Shown: one piece after another, positions 7,668-17,112 of the stretch
Layout: each line of letters opens with the position of its first letter
Numbering within the stretch: the stretch's first letter is position 1
Assembly: GCA_035542775.1 (NCBI GenBank)
Contig: DATKKX010000037.1
Span: 1 to 24,782 of the forward strand
Length of the DNA: 24,782 nt
From: DATKKX01 sp035542775
GTDB taxonomy: Bacteria; Planctomycetota; Phycisphaerae; UBA1845; UTPLA1
Reading direction: 5' to 3'
The notes under the pieces: model-generated
The model's input: the letters and a program-made list of their open reading frames with translations, nothing else
Databases searched by the model: none
What the model was told of the DNA's origin: nothing
Made by a program: the position numbers and the translations under genes

Positions 7668-7696
7668 TTGCATTCCCGCGCAGCGCGGGAGATAAT
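7668..7696 (+). promoter_or_regulatory. Promoter with a perfect palindrome as spacer
   Basis: TTGCAT (7668-7673) and GATAAT (7691-7696) are separated by exactly 17 nt. The whole spacer is a perfect dyad: TCCCGCGC, one A, GCGCGGGA (7674-7690). It points toward the secreted propeller protein gene, whose ATG is 80 bp further on. The palindrome in the spacer looks like an operator. Confidence 0.5.
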
Positions 7697-7775
7697 GAAA
7701 TGCCTTACCAGCGTGTACGCGTATCCAGCGGACTGATCCGAGCCACGCCCAACAGTCCAACGCGGAGGCCCGATC

Positions 7776-10565
7776 ATGTATTCCACCCCCCGAGCCAGCC
7801 TGATCGCATTAATTGTGACTTGCTCTTACGCCTTTCTTGTGACAGCAGCGCTCCTGGCGCAGCCGGTGGCGCCGGCCCCGACCACCCAGGGCGCGGCCCC
7901 CTCCACCACCGTTTTTCGCGAGCGTCCGACCAGCGGGCCCGCCTCGTGGCTGCCGCGCCATGCGGGACCGTGGGATGCGAGCCTGCATATGGCGAGATCG
8001 AAGGACGGCCTGACATTCGAAGCCGTCGCCGAGCCGATCATTCGCTATGCATCCGCCCCCACCATGACCCGCCTGGCCGACGGGCGGCTCCTGCTCGTGT
8101 TCGAGCATTACCCTCGCACCGACCGTCGGCTGTTCGGCGGACTCGGCTTCTCGCTTTCCAGCGACAACGGCAAGACCTGGTCGAACGCGCAGCCCCTGGA
8201 GATCGAAGACCTGAGCCGAACGTCAGGCTCGCCGCGCAGCCCTGCCCTGGCCGTAAAGCCCGACGGCTCGCTGGAACTCCTTTTCCTATGGAAAAACAAG
8301 AGCAGCCGCGGGAATGTGCTTTCCGCGGATCTCCATGTCGGCCGCGCCGGACAGTCTCCTCATAGCAGTGCCTCCAGCCAGCCTGCACAAGCTCGCGACG
8401 AGGCGGGATTGCCCGACGGCTCCGTCGCGGTGAAGCTGTCCGGCCGCGCTGCCCTGGCGGAAAAGGCCCTTTCCGTCGATGACATCGCCGCGGCGTTCAT
8501 CGGAGAACAGTGCCACCTATTTGGCACCCTTGCCGACATTGGCACCCAGCGCTATCACGGAACGTCGACCGACGGTCTGCGCTTCCGCCGACTTGAGAAC
8601 CTTCCCGTTGCCGAGGTTGGTACGGGCGGCGCCGTGGTCACGACCCCGAACGGCCTGCGGCTTTACGCCTCGTGCCGCGAAGGCGTGATGTCCGCAGTTT
8701 CCGCCGACGGCAGCAAATGGTCACCGGAGCCCGGGCTGCGGCTGCGCGACGGCGAAGACCCCGCGGTGGTCAAACTCGGCGATGGCTCCTGGCTGATGGT
8801 GTACGCCAAAGGACCCACGGCGGCTCAGGCGAAACGCCGACGCAAGCAGCAAACGGACGAGAGGGAGGCCGATGCCGGCGTTGCTTACGTCGAGCCGCCT
8901 GCCGGCCCCCTGCCGGGCAATGAGGGTGCCCTACCACCTGCCGCCATGGTCGACGAAGGCACTGCCGGCGAGGCGATTGCTGTTGAACAACCCGTTCTCG
9001 ATGAGAGCGACCAGGGCGAGACAGATTCTTCTATCGCAGGAGATGCTGCTGACGCGGCCACGCCGGTGGGGATGGAAAGCAACCCCGCCGCCGCTCAACT
9101 CGCCCCCGACCAGATCGCCGGCGCCGAAGCCGCCCAGATGGAGCCGGGCACCTTGCCCCCGGAAACCCTCACAGACTTCCAACGATTCAACTGCACCGCG
9201 ACGGGCGTGCCGATCCCCGACTTCGTCAATCAACTGGACTACCTCGCGTGGTACCAGGCCCAACACGATCCCGCATCAATCCCCGACAATAGCTGGTTCT
9301 ACTACGCCGACCTGCTGCTCGACCCGCAGCGCGGGCCGCTGAGCGAGTCCCCGCTGCCGCCGCTTTCCGGCATGTACAATGACGCCGGCTTCGTCGGCCC
9401 GCCCGTGCCCTGGGACCCCGCCCAGCATCCCGAATGGGAGCAGGCCTACAACACCGCCGCGCCCTACCTGACCAGATTCGCCGACGCCGCCTCTCATCAG
9501 AACTACATCCGGCCGGTGCTGTTCGCCAGCGGAGATCCGGCAAGCCCGCAGTCTGCAGATCAACAGTCAGTTTCGGAAGACGAGCGATTCAACTCGTTGC
9601 TCCTGAACATCATCCTGCCCAACCTCGCGGGCCACCGGACCCTGGTCAAGCAAACCATGTCCGACGCCTGGCGTGCTCCTGATGGCCGCCCGGACCCCCA
9701 GGCGATGATCAACGCCTTCGATACCTGCCTGAGTGCCTCAAACCACTTGGGCCAGAGCGACACCCTGATCGAGAGGCTCGTTGCCATCTCGGAGAAATCG
9801 CTCGTGGAAAAGGACGCTCGCTTCGCCCTTCAGCACGGCGTCTTCTCAGCGGAGCAACTGGAGACCGCGCTGGAGACGCTCATCGCCAAGGACTTGCCGC
9901 CGGCCGATCCCGGGCAGTGGATTGTCGGCGAAACCGCCATGTGCATGGAAACCACTCAGTACCTCTTCGGTGTCGGTGAGGAAGGAGGCGGGAAGAACCT
10001 GCGGCTCGATCGTATCCAACGGCTCACCGGCCTGATCAACGAAGAAAACCAGTCAAGGACGCCGACGCCCGAAGAGCTGGCCGTCGCCACGCCGGACCGA
10101 GTGACCAGAAACTTCACCGATTTCTACCAGAAGTTCACCGACATGGCCCGCCAGGGTTATCCCGCCGTGCGGGCCAAGGACATCGAGGAGATGACCCAAC
10201 CCCATGTCGAGGACAACTATGTCTCTCGCTTCATGCTGCCTTCATTGGCCCGAGCATACCAGATCAGCACCCGCGCGGAGGCTTCCCGCCGGGCGACGCA
10301 GATCTCCTACGCCGTTCACCTGTACAAGGCCCAGACCGGCCAGTGGCCGCAGTCCCTGAACGACCTGCCTCCTCGCTACACCCAGGGAGCCCGAACCGAC
10401 CCGTTCAGCGGTCAGGATTTCGTCTATCGCCGGACGCAGGACGGCTTCACGCTGTACTCAACCTCAGAAAACGGCACTGATGACAGGGGCATCCACCACC
10501 GCTGGGGCGACGGCGGCACACCCGCAGACCCGGGCGACGACTTCGTGTTCTGGCCTCCGCGATGA
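7776..10565 (+). CDS. Secreted sialidase/BNR-like propeller protein with pseudopilin-like tail
   Basis: The 929-residue protein has an N-terminal hydrophobic signal segment (about 8-28). Residues about 60-345 look like a beta-propeller of the sialidase/BNR kind, with Asp-box-like repeats: SKDGLTFE (about 75), SSDNGKTWS (128), STDGLRFR (264) and SADGSKWS (309). An acidic Ala-rich linker follows (346-460), then a mainly helical domain I do not recognise (465-850). The tail (about 850-929) carries an ISYAVHLYKAQTGQWP helix and a DPFSGQDFVYRR/GFTLYSTSENGTDDRG segment, as in pseudopilin-like C-termini of many planctomycete exported proteins. The ATG follows GGAGG with 7 nt between. The propeller may bind or cleave glycans; no catalytic set could be assigned. 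It is divergent from the CODH/ACS operon. Confidence 0.85.
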   Translation: MYSTPRASLIALIVTCSYAFLVTAALLAQPVAPAPTTQGAAPSTTVFRERPTSGPASWLPRHAGPWDASLHMARSKDGLTFEAVAEPIIRYASAPTMTRLADGRLLLVFEHYPRTDRRLFGGLGFSLSSDNGKTWSNAQPLEIEDLSRTSGSPRSPALAVKPDGSLELLFLWKNKSSRGNVLSADLHVGRAGQSPHSSASSQPAQARDEAGLPDGSVAVKLSGRAALAEKALSVDDIAAAFIGEQCHLFGTLADIGTQRYHGTSTDGLRFRRLENLPVAEVGTGGAVVTTPNGLRLYASCREGVMSAVSADGSKWSPEPGLRLRDGEDPAVVKLGDGSWLMVYAKGPTAAQAKRRRKQQTDEREADAGVAYVEPPAGPLPGNEGALPPAAMVDEGTAGEAIAVEQPVLDESDQGETDSSIAGDAADAATPVGMESNPAAAQLAPDQIAGAEAAQMEPGTLPPETLTDFQRFNCTATGVPIPDFVNQLDYLAWYQAQHDPASIPDNSWFYYADLLLDPQRGPLSESPLPPLSGMYNDAGFVGPPVPWDPAQHPEWEQAYNTAAPYLTRFADAASHQNYIRPVLFASGDPASPQSADQQSVSEDERFNSLLLNIILPNLAGHRTLVKQTMSDAWRAPDGRPDPQAMINAFDTCLSASNHLGQSDTLIERLVAISEKSLVEKDARFALQHGVFSAEQLETALETLIAKDLPPADPGQWIVGETAMCMETTQYLFGVGEEGGGKNLRLDRIQRLTGLINEENQSRTPTPEELAVATPDRVTRNFTDFYQKFTDMARQGYPAVRAKDIEEMTQPHVEDNYVSRFMLPSLARAYQISTRAEASRRATQISYAVHLYKAQTGQWPQSLNDLPPRYTQGARTDPFSGQDFVYRRTQDGFTLYSTSENGTDDRGIHHRWGDGGTPADPGDDFVFWPPR

Positions 10566-10587
10566 GGCCGCTGTCCGCGCACATTGA

Positions 10588-10703
10588 CCCGGCACCCCGT
10601 ACGCCGGGACACCATCGGCCGGCACACCACCGGCGGCCGCGTGGCCAAGCTGGGTAGCAGAGCTGGGTTGCAGAACTGGATGGCGCGAACAAACCTGGTT
10701 TGT
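10588..10703. terminator. Weak hairpins in the convergent intergenic region
   Basis: Between the convergent genes ending at 10565 and 10729 are two small stems: CCCGGC/GCCGGG (10588-10608, 9-nt loop) and ACAAAC/GTTTGT (10689-10703, 3-nt loop). Neither has a clear T-run, so a terminator role is only suggested by position. Confidence 0.25.
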
Positions 10704-10728
10704 CCGTGCATCCTCGCGACCGCGCCGC

Positions 10729-13700
10729 TTAACTTCCAGCCGACCGGCGAGCCCCGCCCTTCTCATCGCCCGCTCTCATGCTCTGCGTCTTTGGGCTTTG
10801 CGCGAGATCTCCGCCGACCAGCAGCTCCGCAAACGACTGAATATCCCTCCCATCCACGCTGCCGTCACCGTTAACGTCCGCCCGCACCCGGTCACAGCCC
10901 GGAAACTGGCCGGCATAGGCCTCGGGCTCGAGCAGCGCCAGGATGAACGGAGCGATATCCGATGTGTCAATGAACCCGTCGCAGTCCAAGTCGCCGGCCG
11001 CCGGGCCGCCCGCGCACGTGAAATCCGTGATCAGCACGGCGTCCACACCGGCCTCATCGACGGAGTTGTTCGGCCGGTCCATGGCGCTGAACCGCAGCAC
11101 GACCATGCTCGTCATGCTGATGTAATCATTGAGCCGCACGGTCCGCTCCACCCAGCCCGGCTGGATATTGACCACCCGCTCGATGCGGACCCACGAAACG
11201 CCGCCATCATTCGAGACTTCAACGTCAAACGGGTCACTGTCCAGATCATCGTTGGCCCACCAGCGCGCATACCGCAGCGTGACGTTCGCCATGCCCCTCA
11301 GGTCGAACGTGGGCGATACCAGGCTGGTCGGGCCGCCGTCGACGTCCGAGTTGCCGGGCCGATTGCCGGTGAGGTAGCACTGCCCGGAGCCATCGTGGTC
11401 GGCGACCGGATCACCGCGAGTGCCGTCACCGGCGGGAATGCCGCGCTCCCACGCCCCGGAGGCCAGCGACGGATCATTGACGACCGTCCAGCCAAGGTCG
11501 GACTCGAAGTTGTCATCGAGGATTACCGTGAACGTACCGACGATGGCGGACAGCGGCGTCGCGGCCCCGCCCTTCGGCAGGTAAGTCACGCTGCCGCCGC
11601 TGGCCTCCGCGCTGAAGTAGTACTGGGGCGCCGCTTCGCAGTAGGTGAGAGGCAGCGTCGCGGTATACAGGTTTCCGTCCCCATGGATCAGGGGCCGGCT
11701 CCGGAACGTGCCGCTGTCATAGCGGTAGAACACGGTCTCGCTGCCCGGAACGACGGATTCCGAGCCGGGCGTGATTTCCACGACCACGACCGGGGACGTG
11801 TTCACCGGAACGTATCCCGACGGGCCGCTCACCAGGTGCATGGTGAGCGGCGGCGGAATCGTCAGGCCGCCGGTGACCACGAGCGCGTAGTCGGCGTCCA
11901 GCTCGGGCGTTTCCAGGTGGCTGTCTTCGTTGATCTCGTCGGCCAGGACCTCCACGTTCCACTCCCCCTCCGCCGGATTGGCGACGAACACGTTCTCTTC
12001 TGTGTTCAGCGTGTCCGAAGTTCCGCCGGGCGTTGTGAAGTTGCCCGCGGTCAGCCCGTGGTTCCCCCAATAGGTCGTTCCGTCCGGGCTGGTGACGCGC
12101 AGCGACAGATCGTTGATGCGGTGGTGGGCGGCCCCCACGTTGCCGGGCGGGTCGGCATAGACCAGCGTGGCACGGAAGTTCGGCTCGCCGGACGGGACCG
12201 TCACGGAGTATTGCTTCGAGCCGAGCGGAGCGAGAACATCGGTTTCGTCGACGATCAGCATCTTCTCGCGCAGGTTGTAGAGTTCCTGGAGATCGGGCGA
12301 GCCCCAGCCCTGTTTGAAGCGGTCGATGTCGCCGTTTGGCCCGCCGGCGAGCCAGTCGTAGCGGTATGCGCAATTGATGAGCAGCGCCTTGGCCGTGGTC
12401 ATGTGCGGACGGCTGGCAAAAACGCTCGCCCCGCCGCCGAAACCGGGAAACACGCCTTCATGCCACATCTGAAACAGCAGGCCGAAATGGCCGGCCACGA
12501 TCGGCGTCGCACCGCTGGTGCCGCTGAACTGCGTGTAGCCGCCGCCCGCGGTCGTCGTGTAGATGTCGTCGTAGAAGTGGGCCAGCGTAGGCTTTATTCG
12601 CCCGTCCGACGCGGGACCGATGCTCGCGCCGCTGCCCCAATGGTCGTCGGCCCGCGAAAGTGTGTCGTAGTGATAGAACCCGCCGACCGAGACGATGTTC
12701 TTGGCCCACGCCTGAGGGCGGGAGTCCTGCGTTCCGGCATTGCTCTGCGACTGGCAGACCAGTATGTCATAGAGGAAGAGGATGTCATCCATCTCCGCCG
12801 AGATCGTCGTGTACTGCGTGGTCCGCCCGTCGCCGGTGCTGTTGGTCTGAAAAACACACTGGTACGGCCCGTTGGGATCCACGATTTCCCAGGTGCGCTG
12901 GTAGCGCGTCGGGCCCCCGCCCAGCAGCGAGCTGCTCTCCGCGAAGATGCCCACACCGTCCGGAATCAGCCCCCGTGCCTGCGGGCTGGCCCCCCGCGCG
13001 AAGAGAATGCCGTACACCGATGTGCCGTGGTCCGTGCCGGCGTCGCCGGGGATATGAATGATCGGCGGAGCAGACCACTCAGGGTGAGTCACATCCAGTT
13101 CCGTGTCGGCGACCTCGGCCCGGACGCCTTGCCCGGTGAAGCCTAGGGTGCTTTCGATGAAGTCGGCGCCGCCGATCTGACGAACAATGTCCATATCGAC
13201 TTCAACCGGCCCCTTGCGGTCGATGAACATCACATCGTCCAGCGAGGCAATCGCGCGGACCTGCTCCAGAGTAAGCGTGGCTTCGAGGCGGAATCCTTCC
13301 GGCGTCGTGCCGTGAACCTCGCCGCCCATCGCCGCGATCTGGCGGCTCACGCGGTCCTGCGCCGCCGCTCCGCGCTCGTACACCATGATCGAGTAACGGC
13401 GCGGCGCGACCGGCTCCCCGTTCTGAAGCTGGGCCAGGATTTCCTCCTCGATCTTGTACGCGGGCTGCACCGAACCGACCCAGCGTACGAAGGGCAGTTG
13501 AGCAACGGCCGCGCATGCGGCGGGACTCATCTTCACCACGCAGGCGTGGTTGGGCAGGAACTTCCACCCGGTAGCGCCGCGATCGGCCAGCGCCCGGCGA
13601 TACGCCTCCAGGGGCGGGGTCACGAACTGCACGATGCGGAGCTCGCTCTCCGCGTTCGCGCGCAGCGCCGGCGCCACGTACGGCGCGCTCACCGTGGGAT

Positions 13701-14052
13701 CAAACATGGCGTAGCGCAACACGAGTTGGTAGTTCGTCTCTCGCTCTCGCGCAAACCTGCGGCCGTCCAGGCTGATCGCATAGCAGTCGGCGACCGTGCC
13801 GTCGGGCCGCGCCTCCTGCCACACCGCGGCAACGCCGGGTGAATCCGGAATGTCGACCAGCCGAGGCTCGAGCACCCGGTCGGTGGTCGCGTGGAACGGC
13901 ACGGCACCGTCCAGAGCCAACGTCGTTCGCGCCCCATCGGAGTTCACGGAAAGTCGCGCGCTCGAATTATCCGCGAGTGCCGGTCGGGCAATGACAGCAA
14001 AAATAACCGCTAAACAAGCTCCATAAATCAAACGCTGGCTGGGTACGGACAT
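10729..14052 (-). CDS. Secreted subtilisin-family serine protease with C-terminal dockerin
   Basis: The 1107-residue protein starts at the ATG at 14052, which follows GGAGGGAG with a 6-nt gap. The frame is open 17 codons upstream, but this start gives a clean signal peptide ending in ARPALA. Residues about 30-280 are probably an N-terminal prodomain. The S8 catalytic domain spans about 300-590 with the triad intact: D316 (VADTELDVTHP), H342 (DHGTS) and S513 (GTSGATP). A jelly-roll beta-barrel follows (about 595-730) with YADPPGN and RVTSPDGTTYWGN, like the KP-43 type of subtilases. A second sandwich domain lies at 845-1010. The dockerin (about 1019-1081) has two calcium loops, DLDCDGFIDTSD and DVNGDGSVDGRD. 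It acts outside the cell; the substrate is unknown. It is convergent with the propeller gene and upstream of no obvious partner. Confidence 0.93.
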   Translation of the reverse strand: MSVPSQRLIYGACLAVIFAVIARPALADNSSARLSVNSDGARTTLALDGAVPFHATTDRVLEPRLVDIPDSPGVAAVWQEARPDGTVADCYAISLDGRRFARERETNYQLVLRYAMFDPTVSAPYVAPALRANAESELRIVQFVTPPLEAYRRALADRGATGWKFLPNHACVVKMSPAACAAVAQLPFVRWVGSVQPAYKIEEEILAQLQNGEPVAPRRYSIMVYERGAAAQDRVSRQIAAMGGEVHGTTPEGFRLEATLTLEQVRAIASLDDVMFIDRKGPVEVDMDIVRQIGGADFIESTLGFTGQGVRAEVADTELDVTHPEWSAPPIIHIPGDAGTDHGTSVYGILFARGASPQARGLIPDGVGIFAESSSLLGGGPTRYQRTWEIVDPNGPYQCVFQTNSTGDGRTTQYTTISAEMDDILFLYDILVCQSQSNAGTQDSRPQAWAKNIVSVGGFYHYDTLSRADDHWGSGASIGPASDGRIKPTLAHFYDDIYTTTAGGGYTQFSGTSGATPIVAGHFGLLFQMWHEGVFPGFGGGASVFASRPHMTTAKALLINCAYRYDWLAGGPNGDIDRFKQGWGSPDLQELYNLREKMLIVDETDVLAPLGSKQYSVTVPSGEPNFRATLVYADPPGNVGAAHHRINDLSLRVTSPDGTTYWGNHGLTAGNFTTPGGTSDTLNTEENVFVANPAEGEWNVEVLADEINEDSHLETPELDADYALVVTGGLTIPPPLTMHLVSGPSGYVPVNTSPVVVVEITPGSESVVPGSETVFYRYDSGTFRSRPLIHGDGNLYTATLPLTYCEAAPQYYFSAEASGGSVTYLPKGGAATPLSAIVGTFTVILDDNFESDLGWTVVNDPSLASGAWERGIPAGDGTRGDPVADHDGSGQCYLTGNRPGNSDVDGGPTSLVSPTFDLRGMANVTLRYARWWANDDLDSDPFDVEVSNDGGVSWVRIERVVNIQPGWVERTVRLNDYISMTSMVVLRFSAMDRPNNSVDEAGVDAVLITDFTCAGGPAAGDLDCDGFIDTSDIAPFILALLEPEAYAGQFPGCDRVRADVNGDGSVDGRDIQSFAELLVGGDLAQSPKTQSMRAGDEKGGARRSAGS

Positions 14053-14642
14053 GACGATCTCCCTCCACGAGTTCAAAAGCAGACTGGAGTCCCCACTCCC
14101 CATACGTGGTCGGACGGGCCCATCTCCCGCAGCAGCCGGCGGCTGCCGATCCGCATGGTGTACTCCCTGGCTCTATGATCGCCGTCAGCGGCGACCAAAG
14201 CAAGGAAAACCGACGCAACTGAGGGAGGAATCTTGGAAGATAACCGCAGGTTGACAACCAAAACAGTCCCGGCACGCCGGAACAGGTGACCGGCGGACAC
14301 ACCGCAATGGGCGAAGAGCCGAGCCGACAGCCTGCTCCGTTGAAAACTTTTGCGTCGGCCCCCTGTAACCGACGTGGAACACGGGAAACCCTGCAAATGG
14401 CGATCTCAGGCCTTGCTCTTCGAAACGCAACGCATTGGCTTTTCAACAGATCACCGACCGTCCTCAGTCCAGGGAAGCCGAGCGGCGTGAGCCCTCGGAC
14501 AACGACGCCCAGCCGCCATCGAGCCCTGGAAGGGCGCCAGTCAATAGCCGAGCGGCGTGAGCCCTCGGACAACGACGCCCAACCACCATCAAGCCCTGGA
14601 AGGGCGGCAGAACCCACTCGACTTCTCGCCCCGCCCGCATCT
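14053..14642. other. Gene-free spacer with tandem repeat
   Basis: These 590 bp separate the subtilase start from the GH44 end. Open frames here lack ribosome binding sites and family similarity. Apart from the 70-bp tandem repeat I see only a weak minus-strand promoter candidate for the subtilase: TTGTCA (14257-14252), 17 nt, AAGATT (14234-14229). Confidence 0.6.
14476..14610. repeat. Two-copy direct tandem repeat, 70-bp period
   Basis: Copies at 14476-14540 and 14546-14610 are 65 bp long and differ at four positions. Each starts AGCCGAGCGGCGTGAGCCCT and ends near AGCCCTGGAAGGGCG, which contains the small palindrome GCCCTTCCAGGGC on the other strand. The pattern resembles short dispersed intergenic repeats of planctomycete genomes. 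It does not look like CRISPR, having only two copies and a 5-nt gap. Confidence 0.85.
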
Positions 14643-17072
14643 TCATGGGAAATGCCGAGCGCCGCACTCATGCGGAGCTGTGCCGACAATCTCAATCAAC
14701 CTCCCCCCACACCCGCCAGCGCCTCCGCGCCCCTGCGCGAGTTCTCCGCCGACCAGCATCGCCGCAAACGCTTGAACATCCCTCCCGTCCACGCTGCCGT
14801 CCGCATTAACGTCGGCCCGCGCCATGTCACACCCCGGAAACTCACCGGCATATGCCTCGGGATCGAGCAGCGCCAGGATGAATGGACCGATGTCCGCCAC
14901 ATTTACCTGTCCATCACAGTTCAGATCGCCTGCTCTTCCGCTCGCGCTCAACACCAGCAGTGTCAACGACGACGCCGGCAACGTGAGCATGCCACCCGGC
15001 GGCTGCAGCGGCCCACCGTCGCCGGTCGCGGCGAACGGCATGTCCGCAAGCCGTTCGATGCTGCTCAGGCTCGCCGCGCTGTAGCGATACAAGGCCGCCG
15101 TGGCACTCTGCCCGAACGACGCCACCGTCAGGGGCACGCTCTGCGGCTGGGTGGTCTTGTTGATGAGCACGATCGTCGCGGCCTGGTCACTCCGCTGGGC
15201 GGCGTACACGGCCACGCGGGCCTGGTCCGTGCTCACGGCACGAACCGAGGTCTGCCCGAAGCGGCCCCCGGCGCCGTCGTAATTGCGGAACAGGCGGAAC
15301 GCATACGCGACCGGCTGATCCGTCTCCGGCGCGGTCCAGAGGGTTGCCAGGTCGAGCCGCTCGCGCCCGAAGATGCCCAGCACGTCCGCCTGGGCCAGCG
15401 CCCCGTTGATGGATTCGAACCCGCCCCAGTTGTACTCGCTCACGGCGGTCTTCGTGCCGGGATAGTCTGCCTGCACCCACGCCCGCATCCGCGGAATCAA
15501 CTGGACGGCCTCCCCGATCCAGCTCTCATCGACGTAGCTCGGATCCCACAGCGACCGCGTCGAACGCAATCGCCGCGCCTGCGTCGCCGCGTCGCCGGCA
15601 TCGCCCAGGGCCACGCTGTCGGCCTGCGGGTAATAGTGCAGGTCCATGTAGTCCAGCAGGCGCGTGCCATGTGACTGCTCGTACGCCTGCATCTGCTGGA
15701 GGTACCACTCGATCAAGGGTACGTCGCCATGCGCCCGGCGGTCCGGCCGAGTCTCCCACCACGCGCCGCCGGCGGCCACGTCCAGCGCCGAGTAGAAATA
15801 CGCCGACCAGCCCCAGAACACCGGCCCCAGCGTCGCAGCCCCGGAATCGACCGCCTTGATCGCGGCGGCATACTGGATCGTCCGATCGCGCAGCTCGTCA
15901 AAGCCGCACGGCGTCGGGTGCACGTCCCGGTGCGTCGAGTTCCACAGCATCGGCTCATTGTCGAGGTTGTAGAATCGCACGCCGCCGCTGCCCGCCGGGC
16001 CGTAGCGAGCGATCAGATGGGCCATCCAGGCCTGCACGAAGCCCGGACCGATAGCGGTGCTGGTGTCGTTCGGGTCGTTCCCCGTGACCAGCGTCGTACC
16101 GTCGGGCCGGACGCCGTTGCCGCAATCCGGCCGCCACGGATCGGTGGATTGTTGCGCGCCGTACTTGGCGACGCTGAAGCCGCAGGCGTACGCTCGGGCC
16201 TTGGGCGTCCAGCCGATCAGCGGAACGGTAAGCAGCGTCTCGCTGCCGGCGGCGCGATTGGTCTCGATGAACTCATCGGAGTCGGAGCCGTCGGGCAATT
16301 GGCCCGGATCGGGGTTGTCGTTGGGGATGTTCTCAAAGTACCAGTCGCTGGCCCGGTTGGACGTGTCGTTCTGCCAACTGTAGCGCGTCGTGGAGTTGCC
16401 CCCCCACCGATGTACAGGCACCTGCAGCTCGGACAACAGCTCCGCGGATGCGAAGTTCATGCCGTAGATGTCGTCGCTGATCGCGTGGCGATCCTGCGCC
16501 ATATCGACCGCCAGCGACGGCGGCGGTGCGGGCGGCCCCGCCACGATCACGATTTCATCGAGGAAATACGCCGCCGGCACGCCGCCGGTGTACTCCTGCC
16601 AGATCAATCCGCTGATCGACGCGACGCCAAGCTGTTCGAAGGTAATCTCCGTTGTGGTCCATGTGCCGGCGACAGGATGGATGACGATGCTCTGACTGGC
16701 GCTGCTTCCGGCGTCGTACACCCAGAACGCGACGGTCTGCCCGCCGCTGGTGCCACCGTGGTAAGAGAAGCGGATCTTGGTGTAGTCCGCGCTGGTGATG
16801 TCCGCGCCGGTGTGCAGAAAGACGCCCGCCCAGCCCTGCGTGTACTGAACGCGGATGGAGCGTCCGCTGCCACCGAGCACCGGACTGGGGTTCGCGAAAT
16901 CGAGCGTCGTGTTCCAGGACCAGTTGTCCCAACCCCCGGCCAGCGAGTCGTGGTAGACGACCAGATCCTGACCGCGTACCACGGCGCACGCCGAAACGAA
17001 GACGACCCATGCAAAGCCGAGACGACTTGCGCCCAACGACCAGCGCGGCGCGCGGACATCCCTCGTGTTCAT
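14643..17072 (-). CDS. Secreted GH44 glycoside hydrolase with N-terminal CBM-like domain and dockerin
   Basis: The 809-residue protein has a signal peptide (1-34, twin Arg/Lys-poor, hydrophobic 18-33). A beta-sandwich carbohydrate-binding-like domain follows (about 36-178). The GH44 catalytic domain (about 185-710) has the acid/base E373 in LDNEP and the nucleophile E546 in SEYNWGG, plus the family-like DLHYYPQ. GH44 enzymes are retaining endo-beta-1,4-glucanases/xyloglucanases, so it probably cuts plant or algal beta-glucans outside the cell. The dockerin (714-776) carries loops DLNCDGQVNVAD and DVNADGSVDGRD and is closely similar in DNA to the one on the subtilase. A Gly-rich tail ends the protein. 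The ATG at 17072 follows GGAG with a 7-nt gap and sits behind a good promoter. No cohesin gene is visible. Confidence 0.93.
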   Translation of the reverse strand: MNTRDVRAPRWSLGASRLGFAWVVFVSACAVVRGQDLVVYHDSLAGGWDNWSWNTTLDFANPSPVLGGSGRSIRVQYTQGWAGVFLHTGADITSADYTKIRFSYHGGTSGGQTVAFWVYDAGSSASQSIVIHPVAGTWTTTEITFEQLGVASISGLIWQEYTGGVPAAYFLDEIVIVAGPPAPPPSLAVDMAQDRHAISDDIYGMNFASAELLSELQVPVHRWGGNSTTRYSWQNDTSNRASDWYFENIPNDNPDPGQLPDGSDSDEFIETNRAAGSETLLTVPLIGWTPKARAYACGFSVAKYGAQQSTDPWRPDCGNGVRPDGTTLVTGNDPNDTSTAIGPGFVQAWMAHLIARYGPAGSGGVRFYNLDNEPMLWNSTHRDVHPTPCGFDELRDRTIQYAAAIKAVDSGAATLGPVFWGWSAYFYSALDVAAGGAWWETRPDRRAHGDVPLIEWYLQQMQAYEQSHGTRLLDYMDLHYYPQADSVALGDAGDAATQARRLRSTRSLWDPSYVDESWIGEAVQLIPRMRAWVQADYPGTKTAVSEYNWGGFESINGALAQADVLGIFGRERLDLATLWTAPETDQPVAYAFRLFRNYDGAGGRFGQTSVRAVSTDQARVAVYAAQRSDQAATIVLINKTTQPQSVPLTVASFGQSATAALYRYSAASLSSIERLADMPFAATGDGGPLQPPGGMLTLPASSLTLLVLSASGRAGDLNCDGQVNVADIGPFILALLDPEAYAGEFPGCDMARADVNADGSVDGRDVQAFAAMLVGGELAQGRGGAGGCGGRLIEIVGTAPHECGARHFP

Positions 17073-17112
17073 GTCATGCTCCAGGTGCGAGGATCAGGTG
17101 ACTCCACACGGC

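Noticed and set aside
6587..8365. Long plus-strand open frame (592 codons) across two genes and the divergent promoter
   Set aside because: It overlaps the methionine synthase-like and AcsF-like genes on the other strand and the propeller gene in another frame, and has a low-complexity His/Arg-rich translation.
10798..13146. Long open frame (782 codons) on the plus strand opposite the subtilase gene
   Set aside because: It is antisense to a well-supported protease with catalytic triad and dockerin; its translation is Arg/His/Ala/Pro-rich with no domain, as expected for the shadow of a GC-rich gene.
14476..14610. CRISPR array
   Set aside because: Only two copies, a 5-nt gap instead of spacers, and no cas genes in the window.
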